Positions 1 to 8,959 of a stretch of 11,132 nucleotides of DNA are shown here, piece by piece. This DNA comes from Saccoglossus kowalevskii. Taxonomy: Eukaryota > Hemichordata > Enteropneusta > Harrimaniidae. Each line of letters opens with the position of its first letter. Position 1 is the stretch's first letter. The translations under genes were made by a program, and so were the position numbers. The stretch covers positions 29,823 through 40,954 of the forward strand of contig NW_003125398.1 of NCBI RefSeq assembly GCF_000003605.2. Direction: 5' to 3'. The notes beneath the pieces were generated by a model. That model was not told the DNA's origin, did not search any database, and worked only from the letters and a program-made list of their open reading frames with translations.

Positions 1-160
1 TAAAGTGGGTACTGTTCAATGCATGCTTGTTTTTCCTGTTGGTTGCATCTAACATTACACCAAACAACCTTGTGGTTATTGTGCTCATTCTGACCAATAT
101 ACCAATAACTAAAACAGACTTATTTTCAGTCCAGTAACATTTTTTGTTTTTGCTTTGTAG
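1..160 (+). other. 3' part of an intron with splice acceptor
   Basis: No coding signal is visible here. The stretch ends in a T-rich tract (about 138-158) followed by TAG at 158-160, a good spliceosomal 3' splice site. The protein-like reading of the next feature starts directly after it, at ATG 161. I infer that this is the end of an intron, so the downstream broken gene probably has at least one more exon to the left of the window. The acceptor rests on sequence pattern only; no transcript supports it. Confidence 0.5.
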
Positions 161-2822
161 ATGTACCACATGGATTTGCCAATGGATAGTGGTGGAGCAG
201 ATTGTGATGTAAGTAATCAAATCACAAATGGTAGAGTTGTAGATCACTTCAAAAAATATGGCATAGATGGTACAGCATCATGGTTATTGATGTTAACTCC
301 ATCAAGCTCACTCATAATACATACTCTAAATCCGTTACAAGAGTAATTACCAAATACCAGAAATTAAATAAGAATAAGAACAGGCCTGATGGTGCTGTGG
401 TACTTCTTGAGTTTCTCGAGGAAATTTATCAATTTCCAAAAATCGCCGAATATACCAGAGGGAGAGATGTGAAAAGTCACACAGAGTCCCATCCTCCTCC
501 GCCAGTGAGGTGCACCAACTTCAAGAAAATCTGAACAAAAAAGTACGTACTGAAACAGAGAATACTGTTCAACTTGCTGATTTGAAGGAGCAGCTGAAAA
601 AGAAGAGTAAAAGTGAGGCTCATCTTACTTACAATCTGGAAAGTAAAAGAAAGCAGGTTAAAAGAGGAGGAAAAGGGAAACATATTGGCGTACGTAATTG
701 GAGGCCCAAAAACAACCAGGAGTCCTTCAAGAAGAGGTAAAATGTACAGAGAAAAAACTGTATGAAGCCAAACAGCAAATCGATGATTTGAAGCAACCAG
801 TTGATGACCTAACAGCTGAAGTTGTAAAACTGTAAGATGAGGACATGGGTCATTACACATCAGACTTGCAGTTATGTGTCTATACACATCTTGGAGCTGT
901 CATTGAAGCATGCCTCAAACTTGTGGGAAAAAAGGCTAACCGTATCCCAGCAACAAGCATGGTTAACAACATGAATATCCAGCGAGGATGCTCTCACAAA
1001 AACAACTGGGTGAGGAGTTTGTCAGTAAAGAGAAGACAATCTTACATACGGATGAAACATCCAAATATGGTGATAAGTTTGGTGCATTTGCAGTCTGTGA
1101 CCAAGAGAGCAAGTATTATTGTTTAGGTTTAAGAGAAATGCCAACCAAATCGGCACAAGATACACTTGACACCTTCAAGGGCATACTTCATGACATCAGA
1201 AGAAACTGAATCGGATGTGGGCAAAAAGATATCATGCCACATAGCCAATACCATGAGTGACCGTGCAGCAGCAGAGCGCAAATTCAACAGGTTACTAGAG
1301 TTGTATCGACAAGCGGTATTACCTGAAATACAAGAAGGGTACATCAGTTTGCCAGATGAAGATAAAAATTTAGTAGAAACTTTATCCAACTTTTTCTGTG
1401 GTTGACACAGCTTGGTTCATATGGCGGAAACATCCCAAAGCATTTTTCATGAGGTAGAAAAAGCTCATTTTTAAAATGCGCCTGCTGTTACCCAGGAGTA
1501 CAAGGTTACAAATGAGCCAGGTACATTAAGCCTGGTAAGAATGGCCTGCAAAGCCTTTGCTCGTGGAGCCGATGAAAAGTCTGGCTGTCACCGGGCATTT
1601 ACTACATATCTCCGTTCTTATGGTTTTAAAAAAAAAAAAAATGCAATCAGTGCCACTGGTACCCTACAGAGGACAAAGGTTGAACATTTTGTTTGCTAAC
1701 GCTGGACATGTGTATTTCCTTGAAGAAAAGATGATTGCATTCCTGAAAACCCAAAACTGTAATCGGCTCACAGATTGTGTACTAAATCACCTACAAGAAT
1801 CATTCTATGTTGCAGGTCTGAGGGCCATTGGCTTAGTAAGCAAATTAGTTACCACACCTCTCTGGAATTTACTTGAAAATAAATGTTTGCATGTTATGGA
1901 TATGAACAAATACCATCTTACATTGGTCACTTTCCTGCATGATGCTGCTCTGAATGTAGATGAGTTTATGTCTCTTAAAATGATACCGTTTGATGACGTA
2001 CAAATCAAGGAAGATTGTATTTACCATGTGAATATGATGTTGATACGTAAGTAATATTAGGGGCGTTGCTACCAGCATTAGCCAAGTTATTACAAGAGGA
2101 GTTTCAGGATCAATTGCCAGGTGGTATGTATAGTGAGCCTGGTGCAAGAATATGGGAGAAAACTAAGAGTGTTGATAAGCACAACAAATATGTTGAAAGA
2201 GTATTTGGTTATATGGACCAAATTCTGAAATTCGAACCGAATGTTAATGTCCTTGCAACAGAAGCCTACATAATGTTTACTTCCAACAACACAGAGAACT
2301 GGCTTCATGCGCAAGACGAAAAAAACGGCTTGTGAATTTGGTTGGTGATGCACGGAAAGGAGTCAAACTGGTACGTGCTGAATTAAAAAAAAAGGAGGCT
2401 AATAATTGAAGAAACCAAGCAGCTTCAACTTCAAGAGTTCATCAAAAAAGAGATGGCGAGGAAGCTCAAGGAACTTCAGATTTGGAAAAACAGACATCAG
2501 AGATGATCCACTATGATTTGTGGCAGACTGTTGAGCAGGTTCAACTAATGTTGGACAAATCACAACTTCGCTTCAGAAAAAATGTTCTAAAACAGGAAAT
2601 GGCAGATAAAACTGTGTACAATTTTTCAAGGAAAGATGGGGCTAGACGAGTGTATCTGAAGTGGGAGGAGCTGAAAGAAAATGTAATTAAATTAATTATT
2701 CATGCATGTTCAATGTCAATACTTCAATCGAGTGAGACAGGCTTTCTGGTTGGAAAAAAATCAAACACAGATTTGATGAGAATGGGTCATTGGTCACGTA
2801 TAAAGGTTCAGTTATATCACAG

Positions 2823-3020
2823 GTATTTGCTTTGGCAGTATATGCACTGAAATAACAAATCAAGCTAGCAGGCAATGCACATATATGCTAATAGCAATGT
2901 ACATATATGCAAATAGCAATGTACAAGTGATAATTACACTGCGTCATTGAGTGCGTATTAAGACGTTCACGTATGTACAACTTCCATAATAACAATATAT
3001 TAATTTTATTACTGTTCCAG
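2823..3020 (+). other. Retained 198-nt spliceosomal intron in the broken gene
   Basis: The donor is CAG|GTATTT and the acceptor TTACTGTTCCAG|GTT. Both flanks share reading frame 0 (phase 0). Before the donor the frame reads KIKHRFDENGSLVTYKGSV plus ISQ. After the acceptor it reads VQGYPT-stop-YNVIYEGD, then a Leu/Asp-rich end and the final stop at 3138-3140. The match in phase and theme on both sides makes this the best-supported splice prediction in the window. A 22-bp minisatellite lies inside it. Confidence 0.65.
2872..2924 (+). repeat. 22-bp minisatellite inside the intron
   Basis: Units begin at 2872, 2894 and 2916, each with GCAATG(C/T)ACA. The first two continue as TATATGC(T/A)AATA and the third breaks off after GTACA. 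The period is exactly 22 bp, giving about 2.4 copies. The second unit contains the octamer ATGCAAAT. Too few copies exist to say more than a local tandem duplication. Confidence 0.7.
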
Positions 3021-3140
3021 GTTCAAGGATATCCTACCTGATACAATGTGATTTATGAAGGTGACATGGTAAAGGCAATGTATTCATACCAACTTCTTCA
3101 AGATCTGAAGGATGGTGATTTGGAAGTGGTTGTTGACTAA

Positions 3141-3960
3141 CTACATAAGGAATAGCTACTTTGAAATTTTATTTTGTAATGCCCAAGTCATAAAACTTTG
3201 TTTGCTTTTCATTTTGAAACTAAAAATTTCGTTCAAAAAGTTGTTATAATAAGGTTAGCAACTAATGGTGTATATTGGTTGCAAATTTTGACTCATTTTG
3301 ACATTTTAGTTGCTTGGAAATCATGTACTAAGTTTGAAATCGTGTACTAAGTAGTACATCCCTATTCAGTTCAAGGTAGCACCTCCTGTCCATTTTGCAA
3401 TGAATAAACATAATATTGTTATTATACCACAATCAGATCATTGTGGTTTATATCTTTGGGTTGTTGCATGGTGAGTAGCTTCAATTTGCTCTTTTATGAT
3501 CAGTTTGACATTTTAGAACTCTGTCAACAAGGTATATATGGAGAAGGTCCAAATAATGTCTCAGGGGTACGTAGACAATCCAATCATTGGGGCCCCTTAG
3601 GATGGCAATTAGATGCTAACCACTGTACATCTATTTGGAGGTATATCATATTTGTCCTTGGAGAGGAAAATTTTGATCAGATATTTATGCTAGAGCTTGC
3701 TAAACCTCATTTGCATATTTGGCAGACTCCATTTAAAAATAGTTGTTTACAAGGCGGCCATAGCATACAGTAGTCATTTAATTTGATTTCTTTTTTCATT
3801 TTATTGTTTCTATAACAGAAATCTGCATAAATTAGCATAATTATAAATGGCCTGTTATTCCTAACATAAGTATAGTCAACGTCTATCTTGTATATGACTT
3901 AAGTCAGTTATGGCGTTCCATAGAAAACAATTTTGGTGTCGTACTAGTATTGCTGTTTTT
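3141..3960. other. No recognised gene; possible 3' UTR and poly(A) signal
   Basis: AT-rich sequence following the terminal stop of the broken gene. AATAAA at 3403-3408 could be its poly(A) signal, about 260 nt after the stop. A near-perfect 15-bp direct repeat (AAATC[A/G]TGTACTAAG) occurs at 3318-3332 and 3337-3351. A frame of about 110 codons is open at 3441-3773 but starts with TTG and matches no family I recognise. TGACTTAAGTCA at 3895-3906 is a perfect 12-bp palindrome. TTTATT at 3800-3805 reads AATAAA on the minus strand and could serve the candidate minus-strand exons at 4217-3961. Confidence 0.4.
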
Positions 3961-4217
3961 TTACATGGTACAATGCCGCCGGTCAGCTCTTATTTGTGCA
4001 ATGATGAGTGCTGCTGTTATTTCATCCACAGTTGTCCCACAGTCACTTGGAGGCTGAAAATCAATAAATACTAATTAAAAAAAATCATTCGCTATAGGCA
4101 TATAAATAAACAAGTTGTGAAACATGGCACCTAGTAAATCGACATCATGTCTGTTTCAAATTTTGATTTCTTTCTTACCTTAAAATGCGAGACAAATTTT
4201 TTAGAGGGGATCAGGTG
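3961..4217 (-). CDS. Candidate pair of terminal exons on the minus strand
   Basis: Read on the minus strand, an open segment (4217-4179) ends in a strong donor, AAG|GTAAGAAAG. After 125 nt comes TTGATTTTCAG|CCT, with exon 2 at 4053-3961 ending in TAA. The joined frame reads HLIPSKKFVSHFK, then PPSDCGTTVDEITAALIIAQ and IRADRRHCTM before the stop. An AATAAA on the same strand lies about 155 nt further on. The composition is protein-like and both splice signals keep phase 0, but the segments total only 43 codons. Such an opening can arise by chance. I recognise no family. Earlier exons would lie at higher coordinates; possible islands at 5288-5211 and 5835-5764 are described separately and are weaker. 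Confidence 0.3.
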
Positions 4218-4353
4218 TTACGTTAATCACCATTGTTGATAATCGCTAACTTGGTTTTATTCAAAACTGTACAAATCCTGTGTTTTTTAATGATATCCGA
4301 CGATTTCATTAACGAAAATGGCCAGCAGCCAGAATCAAGGGGGATTCACACGG

Positions 4354-4440
4354 AGTTCTGGGTAAATCAAGGAAATACTCGCTGTTACGGCTCGCCTGAT
4401 TGGCTGAACATGAGTATGCGCACTTGATTTACCCAGAACT
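4354..4440. repeat. 18-bp perfect inverted repeat with extended stem
   Basis: AGTTCTGGGTAAATCAAG at 4354-4371 is the exact reverse complement of 4423-4440. Inside it, ATACTC (4375-4380) pairs with GAGTAT (4412-4417) and TGTT (4383-4386) with AACA (4407-4410), so most of the 87 bp can fold into one stem. The loop side carries GATTGGCTG, an inverted CCAAT-box sequence. It could be a small MITE, a pair of element termini or a structured regulatory site. It lies about 165 bp upstream of the Harbinger relic, so a link to that element is possible but unproven. Confidence 0.65.
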
Positions 4441-4604
4441 TCTTCAGGCAGTCATGGATGGGTTTTTTACCAGCGCTGGGGATTTCCTTAAGCAATTGGA
4501 CCCATTCATGGGAGCCACATAATAGCTAAAATATTACTACAATAAACAAATCATTGTATTCTGCGATTTTACAAGCAGTGGTAAGCCGTAAATATAGAAT
4601 CATT

Positions 4605-4940
4605 GATTTGTGTGTAGGATAGGCTGGCAGTGTTGATTGATTGATGGAACCTTGTTTCCAGACACAGTACATGCTAATGGCGAGCAGTCCATTCCACCTG
4701 TTATTGTGTCTGTCTGTCTGTCTGTGGTGGAGAATGCATTTGGAATATTAAAAGGCATTGGTATTGTCTCTTAATACGGAATGATTCAAAAACTGCTGGA
4801 TTTTACACAACTTTCGTGAAGAAAATGGCATTCCTTTTAACCAACAGTTATTGGATAGTACTGATGAGTAGGATGTGCCTAACGTGCCACTTAAAGCACC
4901 CAACAACATTACAGGAGTACAAGTTAGAACAGCTCTCTAA
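4605..4940 (+). mobile_element. Decayed PIF/Harbinger nuclease (DDE_Tnp_4-type) fragment
   Basis: Three pieces in different frames match the C-terminal half of PIF/Harbinger transposases in the right order. Frame 0 at 4614-4637 reads V-G-stop-A-G-S-V-D, a worn form of the VGWPGSVHD motif. Frame 2 from 4637 reads LIDGTLFPDTVHANGEQ and then SIPPVIV (to about 4708), followed at 4724-4756 by VVENAFGILKG, the motif with the catalytic Glu. Frame 0 from 4803 reads LHNFREENGIPFN, continues past a TAG at 4869 and ends GVQVRTAL before TAA 4938-4940. The family normally has a GD..YP..WL block between IPPVIV and the ENAFG motif. Here only five residues, encoded by a (TGTC)n run, separate them, so the second catalytic Asp is gone. 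The copy is dead. No TIRs or 3-bp target duplications were identified. Confidence 0.8.
4707..4722 (+). repeat. (TGTC)4 microsatellite at a transposase deletion junction
   Basis: Four perfect TGTC units followed by TGTG. They lie exactly where the conserved Harbinger middle block is missing, suggesting slippage or microhomology repair at the deletion. Confidence 0.8.
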
Positions 4941-7207
4941 TACTTCAAAACAATATTCATGTTGTCTTCGTTGCGCTCAAGGATCAAACCACTGTAATCT
5001 GATGTACATACATTTATGAATGCAGAATAAAAAAAAATAAGCCTGAAGCCATAAAAATAACACATCACCTTTAAGGGGTCTGTCAATTGTCTATTGCAAT
5101 GGAATAAAATATATTGTGCATAATATCACAGCTACGTGGTTTTGTACCAACCATCATCATAAGCATTATTTACATTTTTGATAACTACATTACTACTATG
5201 GTTGTATCATTCAGGGATTATATTTAAAAATACCCTCAATTGCATTGATCCCTGGCATCTGAGCAGGATTATACGAGATTTCTTCAATTTACTTCTGCAT
5301 TAGTGCCTCAGTGTGTAAATCTACACTCAGTCACCATTTTTTGAAATGTTTCTCGGTAGTTGTATTCATGTGCAAACTGTAAAACGCTGAATTACAAGAT
5401 TGGGTTGTAGTTGCAATGCCTCACAAGCCTTAACATGTAAAAAAAATAACCATTGTAATAGTTTGTTTGGACGCAAGCAAATGAACTGACAGGTTACTTC
5501 ATTACACGAGTTGTCCACACATACTACAGAGAATGTAGCCAAAAGGCAGACTGCTGTGGAATAATCATTTATAAATGTACCTAATATTATATACCTAAGT
5601 TTATCATTTGTTGGAGTTGAATCAGTACTTTCGCCTGTCAAATCAATACTAGTTTAGTTGTATTTTCACATTACAAGTATGTATTTGCTGAACAATAACA
5701 TGAAGCCATCTATATACAAAGAATGTTTTGTGTTCATGAACAAATCTGAAAATTGAAAGGCACCAAATTGTAACATTTAATGTGTGGATCACGGTTGGAT
5801 ATGTCAGTGTAGGCACGTTCAATTTTCTGCCAACCCTGTCTCCATTAATCATCATATTTAGGTTGCTTACAATAAAAATGTTTATGGGGGTCTGAAGAGA
5901 TGGGTTTTTATTCCTATTTTCCCCCCCTCCAAAACCAGATGTAGAATTTTAAAGTCAACCCTTCACATGATTCGAATAAATTCAGTCTCAACCAAATATA
6001 TGGGTTAATTACGACTTGCCAAAATGGATGACAAATGTTTTATTCCCTTGGCTACAGACTATCCAACACTGATTATAAAAAAAATGACTATAGGCCACAG
6101 ACAGTTCTCTAAATGGAATGAAAAATAGAAACATCCCTTACCACAACCATGCGTCTTACCATGAAATGTTGCGAATGATTATAGGTAGATAGTCATGCCT
6201 CTGACATCACACAGATAGCAAATAATATTAACACAGTAGTTTAATTTTTCTTGTTTGTTTGTCACGCTTTTTGTTTTGTTTTTATCATTATTACCTTCTA
6301 CATGTGTAGAAACCAAAAAAGAATTGTCAAATTTTGTTTAAGGTTGTAATAAAGCAATATTCTATTATATTCTACTGTCAAAAACATTTTGGGGATTTAT
6401 CCCAATAAAACTTAGAAATAAAAAAAAAAATAATGTGTGAAAGAACAACTTGCCTGCCAATACAAAAAAGTTCAAGTAAATATTAAATTTGGTCATAATT
6501 ACAAATGAGTAGAAAACTCTGAGCTTGCCTGTAATATGCTTCCATGTACAGACAGAACTGTGATCAATACACATAGCATATCAAAATCAGCAAATTTGTT
6601 TTTATAAGAGCTTGTTTTTCCGAGTTCATTCATAAAATGCAACTAGACCCAGGAGGAGAAATTAATTTTTCTATGGTGATGAATCAAGAAGGGAACTTAA
6701 TCTTGCCAAGTTGTGTATACATCATATACCATGTTTACTAATTAAACAATGGAGATATGCAGTGGCTTAATTGAAGAATGGTACAATTTTAATACATACA
6801 TTAATTTCAATGAAAACAGAAATCCATTATTGACATATTATAACTAGTAAATTTATATTATATTTTATATTTCTTTAAAAACGTTTACAGGTAAATCACA
6901 AAAAAACCTTCACTTCATTGTATTAATTCACTGAGCATCTTTGTGCAACCAATGCCACTTTTTACAACAAATTTATTTACCGGTAGTGCATATGTAATTG
7001 AAAATGATAGTTCAATGAGCTTTTGTTGTCTGCTACAAATGACCACCATCTTTTTTGGGGTGAGCTGTTTTAATATATTTTCAGCCATAACTGATTAAAA
7101 ATAAAGTATGTGTTGATCATTACTTGATACTCAGTTAAAACAATAACATAGTGTAAAAAAAAAAAATTGGCAGATTGTGGGCCTTTAACTAAGGCCACAC
7201 AGACTTA
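4941..7207. other. AT-rich stretch without a recognised gene; weak exon-like islands
   Basis: No family-level match was seen on either strand. Three islands are mildly protein-like. Minus 5288-5211 reads IEEISYNPAQMPGINAIEG and further residues to a stop. Minus 5835-5764 reads GWQKIERAYTDISNRDPHIK and further residues between an acceptor-like CAG and a donor-like GGTG. Plus 6637-6741 is a 34-codon ATG frame beginning MQLDPGGEINFSMVMN. All are short enough to occur by chance. Longer open frames at 5366-5641, 5649-5855 and 6365-6574 on the minus strand have unconvincing composition or rare-residue content. GGCCTT-TAACT-AAGGCC at 7180-7196 is a short hairpin just left of the next element. Confidence 0.4.
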
Positions 7208-7426
7208 ATTTTATGGATGACATCTGCGCGCATGCATTAGTTTTCGCCTGTTCTCAAAAAAAAATCTCTGACGACGAGTTTCCACAGATTGGTTTTCTGT
7301 CCAGAACTTCCTGACTCGTATTGTCGCAAAGCGCCGGCTTATCGTAAATCTCGTTTTGGACTACCTCAAAACATGCCAATGTTGTCGTAAATCTTCTGGG
7401 CCTCCAGAGGATATCATCCATAAAAT
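7208..7426. mobile_element. MITE-like element with 17-bp terminal inverted repeats
   Basis: ATTTTATGGATGACATC at 7208-7224 and GATATCATCCATAAAAT at 7410-7426 are inverted copies with one mismatch in 17. They enclose about 185 bp with no coding capacity and a locally higher CpG content (CGCGC, CGACGACG, GCGCCGGC) than the flanks. The size and structure suit a miniature inverted-repeat element. TTAA directly overlaps the left end (7205-7208) and TGAA lies at the right end, so a TTAA target site with one mutation is possible. That is not enough to assign a superfamily. No internal transposase is present, so mobility would depend on a partner element. Confidence 0.5.
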
Positions 7427-8680
7427 GAAATCAAAGGTCAAGTAATTCCAAAATGCTCTTGATCAACTGTTTGTTATTAATTGCTCTAATAAGTTACTTT
7501 TGATCAAATTAATCTTTTTATATACAGAATTTCTGGTTTTGGAGGGTATACATGGATATAATTGTTTACGTTAATGTTCCAAGTATCTGTTTAGGCAGAC
7601 ATTAGTTTTTTCCAGTAAATGTCGTTTAAAGTTTACAGTATGTATTGCTAAGGAAGGTGATCTTAGAGTATAACTTTCGTAGTGGACAAATACATTTAAC
7701 GGATACTACAAGTAAATGTTCCAACGACCAGACTGTGTACATGGACATGGATAAGGATTTTTTCTGTCCTCTGATATTAAACAAACTTTCCCCCCTGAAC
7801 AGAACAGTGTATTTCACCCCCCAGCAACGGAAATTAATTTCAGGTACCCCCTGATCTTTTCATACCCCCTCCCTCTAAGTATTTTTAATGTAGGCGGCCT
7901 TATGATTGTGGCGGGGTTTTGATGCATTTTAAAATATTTCTTTTTCTCTTAACCTTGATTCTGTAGGTAAATAATTTTTAAATATAATATGGTGAGTATT
8001 TTATGTGGTTTCATTTCATCATGTCCTGTTTCCTGCTTGAAATGTGTGCTTCATTAGGGCTTGGTCATGATGTGTCAGCTTAAATGCCTGCTTAAATGTT
8101 TACTTTTCTCACAGTTTTTCTTGGTGGTGTTTCCAGGCTTTGCACTCTCTAACCATTTATAGCGTTGATTGGCTGTGTATTTGTAAGCTTCTTAATTTCT
8201 GGTGCTTGCGCCTGGGGCTTGCATATCTGGGCACCCACATTATGGACATCCCTTGCAGTTGCACCTCCTGTATCATGTGTTCCTAGTCAATAGCGCGTCA
8301 ATACCTGGTGATGGACCTTGGCCTTGGGTGATGGAGTTTGTAACCATTTTTTTTTAACTTCATTTGTCAGGGGAGCACCCAAGAAATCATCTTACACTGA
8401 ATGCACTTGTTTGATTTGACTAGGCATTTCTTGGTAGCATAAATTCCTAGGCATAAATTGCCAGCTTTTTTGAAAATAAATGCCATAGGAACCAACAAGA
8501 AAATAATTTTTACTTCCATTGTGGAAAACTGGGTGGCAAACACTGATGGTCATTGACATCAGACCACATTTACAGAAGCAACTGCCCCTGTTCATCTACT
8601 AAGTGCAGATACGTCATTCATGTCATTGTCAATATTTGGTCAAACTCAGACCAGCAAGCCCCCTTTTGAGACAATAGTAA
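7427..8680. other. No recognised gene
   Basis: Mostly AT-rich sequence with several homopolymer runs. A 69-codon frame at 7645-7854 (TTG start, C-rich end) and a minus-strand frame at 8392-8595 are open, but neither resembles a known family. An acceptor-like CTTTTTATATACAG occurs near 7527, followed by only 15 open codons. GCATAAATT occurs twice close together around 8438-8460. Nothing else could be supported. Confidence 0.45.
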
Positions 8681-8721
8681 TTGTGAAGTGCCTTGACACT
8701 TAATTGTAAAAGACACTATAA
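8681..8721 (+). mobile_element. Possible 3' tail of an L2/CR1-like LINE or a derived SINE
   Basis: The segment reads TTGTGAAGTGCCTTGACACT, then a short spacer, then TGTAAAAGACACTATAAG. This resembles the conserved 3' tails of L2/CR1-type LINEs and their SINE partners. In those tails an AAGCGC-C-TTGAG block is followed by GTGAAAAGGCGCTATATAA, and the two blocks form a stem recognised by the reverse transcriptase. The match is by memory of the general pattern and several positions differ. No coding part of the element precedes it, so at most this is a 5'-truncated or eroded copy. Confidence 0.35.
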
Positions 8722-8959
8722 GCCCGCACATCATTAGTGTCTGTGAAATTCTCCTTTATTGCTTGTTTGATTGTGTAAATGCTCCCTATTTATTTGATAT
8801 CTATTCATTTTTTTCTAGTCTCATCAGTTGTGGGGGTTCCTAGATGCCCGAGCAAGTGCCTCTATTACTATCAATAGGAATCAAAGAAAGCATAGAAAGA
8901 ACTCCCATGTGCTGAGAGTATTCGAGACACATTAAATATAATTTGAAATTACTTAGCTG

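Larger units (their letters stand above)
161..3140 (+). pseudogene. Broken two-exon transposase-like gene (RNase H-like, uncharacterised family)
   Basis: The product can be followed through all three frames as one continuous theme. First comes a short N-terminal domain (161-480), then a Lys/Glu/Gln-rich coiled coil (about 505-835). Next is a helical stretch beginning HLGAVIEACLKLVGKKANR (885-945). The core follows: LHTDETSKYG (first Asp codon 1051), TMSDRAAAE (second Asp codon 1259) and NFFCG-stop-HSLVHMAE (1388-1429). Further on come ADEKSGCHRAF (about 1567-1599), RGQRLNILFANAGHVYF (about 1670-1720), QLPGGMYSE (about 2114-2140), a basic helical part (2320-2700) and the tail. D...D...CxxH is the layout described for several eukaryotic cut-and-paste superfamilies; assigning it here is inference. 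I recall similar uncharacterised proteins in many marine invertebrates and fish. Breaks: stops at 833, 1403, 1472 and 3039, and frame changes near 270, 495, 680, 985, 1195, 1640, 2050, 2322, 2395, 2478 and 2757. The copy is non-functional, unless many of these are assembly errors. Retention of the intron excludes a processed retrocopy. Confidence 0.75.

Noticed and set aside
477-887. 136-codon minus-strand open frame
   Set aside because: It is antisense to the coiled-coil part of the broken gene. Its Leu/Phe/Ser-rich composition is what the complement of Lys/Glu/Gln codons gives, and no motif was seen.
2047-2060. GTAAGTAATATTAG considered as an intron at a frame change
   Set aside because: GT..AG consensus ends are present but 14 nt is far below any spliceosomal intron size; a frameshift is simpler.
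1805-2353. Several minus-strand open frames
   Set aside because: All lie opposite the protein-like + strand reading and are its shadows.
3441-3773. 110-codon + strand frame with TTG start
   Set aside because: No family recognised, no splice context and an odd Trp/Cys/His-rich composition; likely chance opening.
3895-3906. Perfect palindrome TGACTTAAGTCA
   Set aside because: An isolated 12-bp palindrome with no companion sites; expected by chance in AT-rich DNA of this length at modest frequency.
7180-7196. GGCCTT-TAACT-AAGGCC hairpin as a terminator
   Set aside because: No T-tract follows and the context is eukaryotic, so terminator function cannot be supported.
7645-7854. 69-codon + strand frame
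   Set aside because: TTG start, no motif, and no supporting splice or conservation signal.
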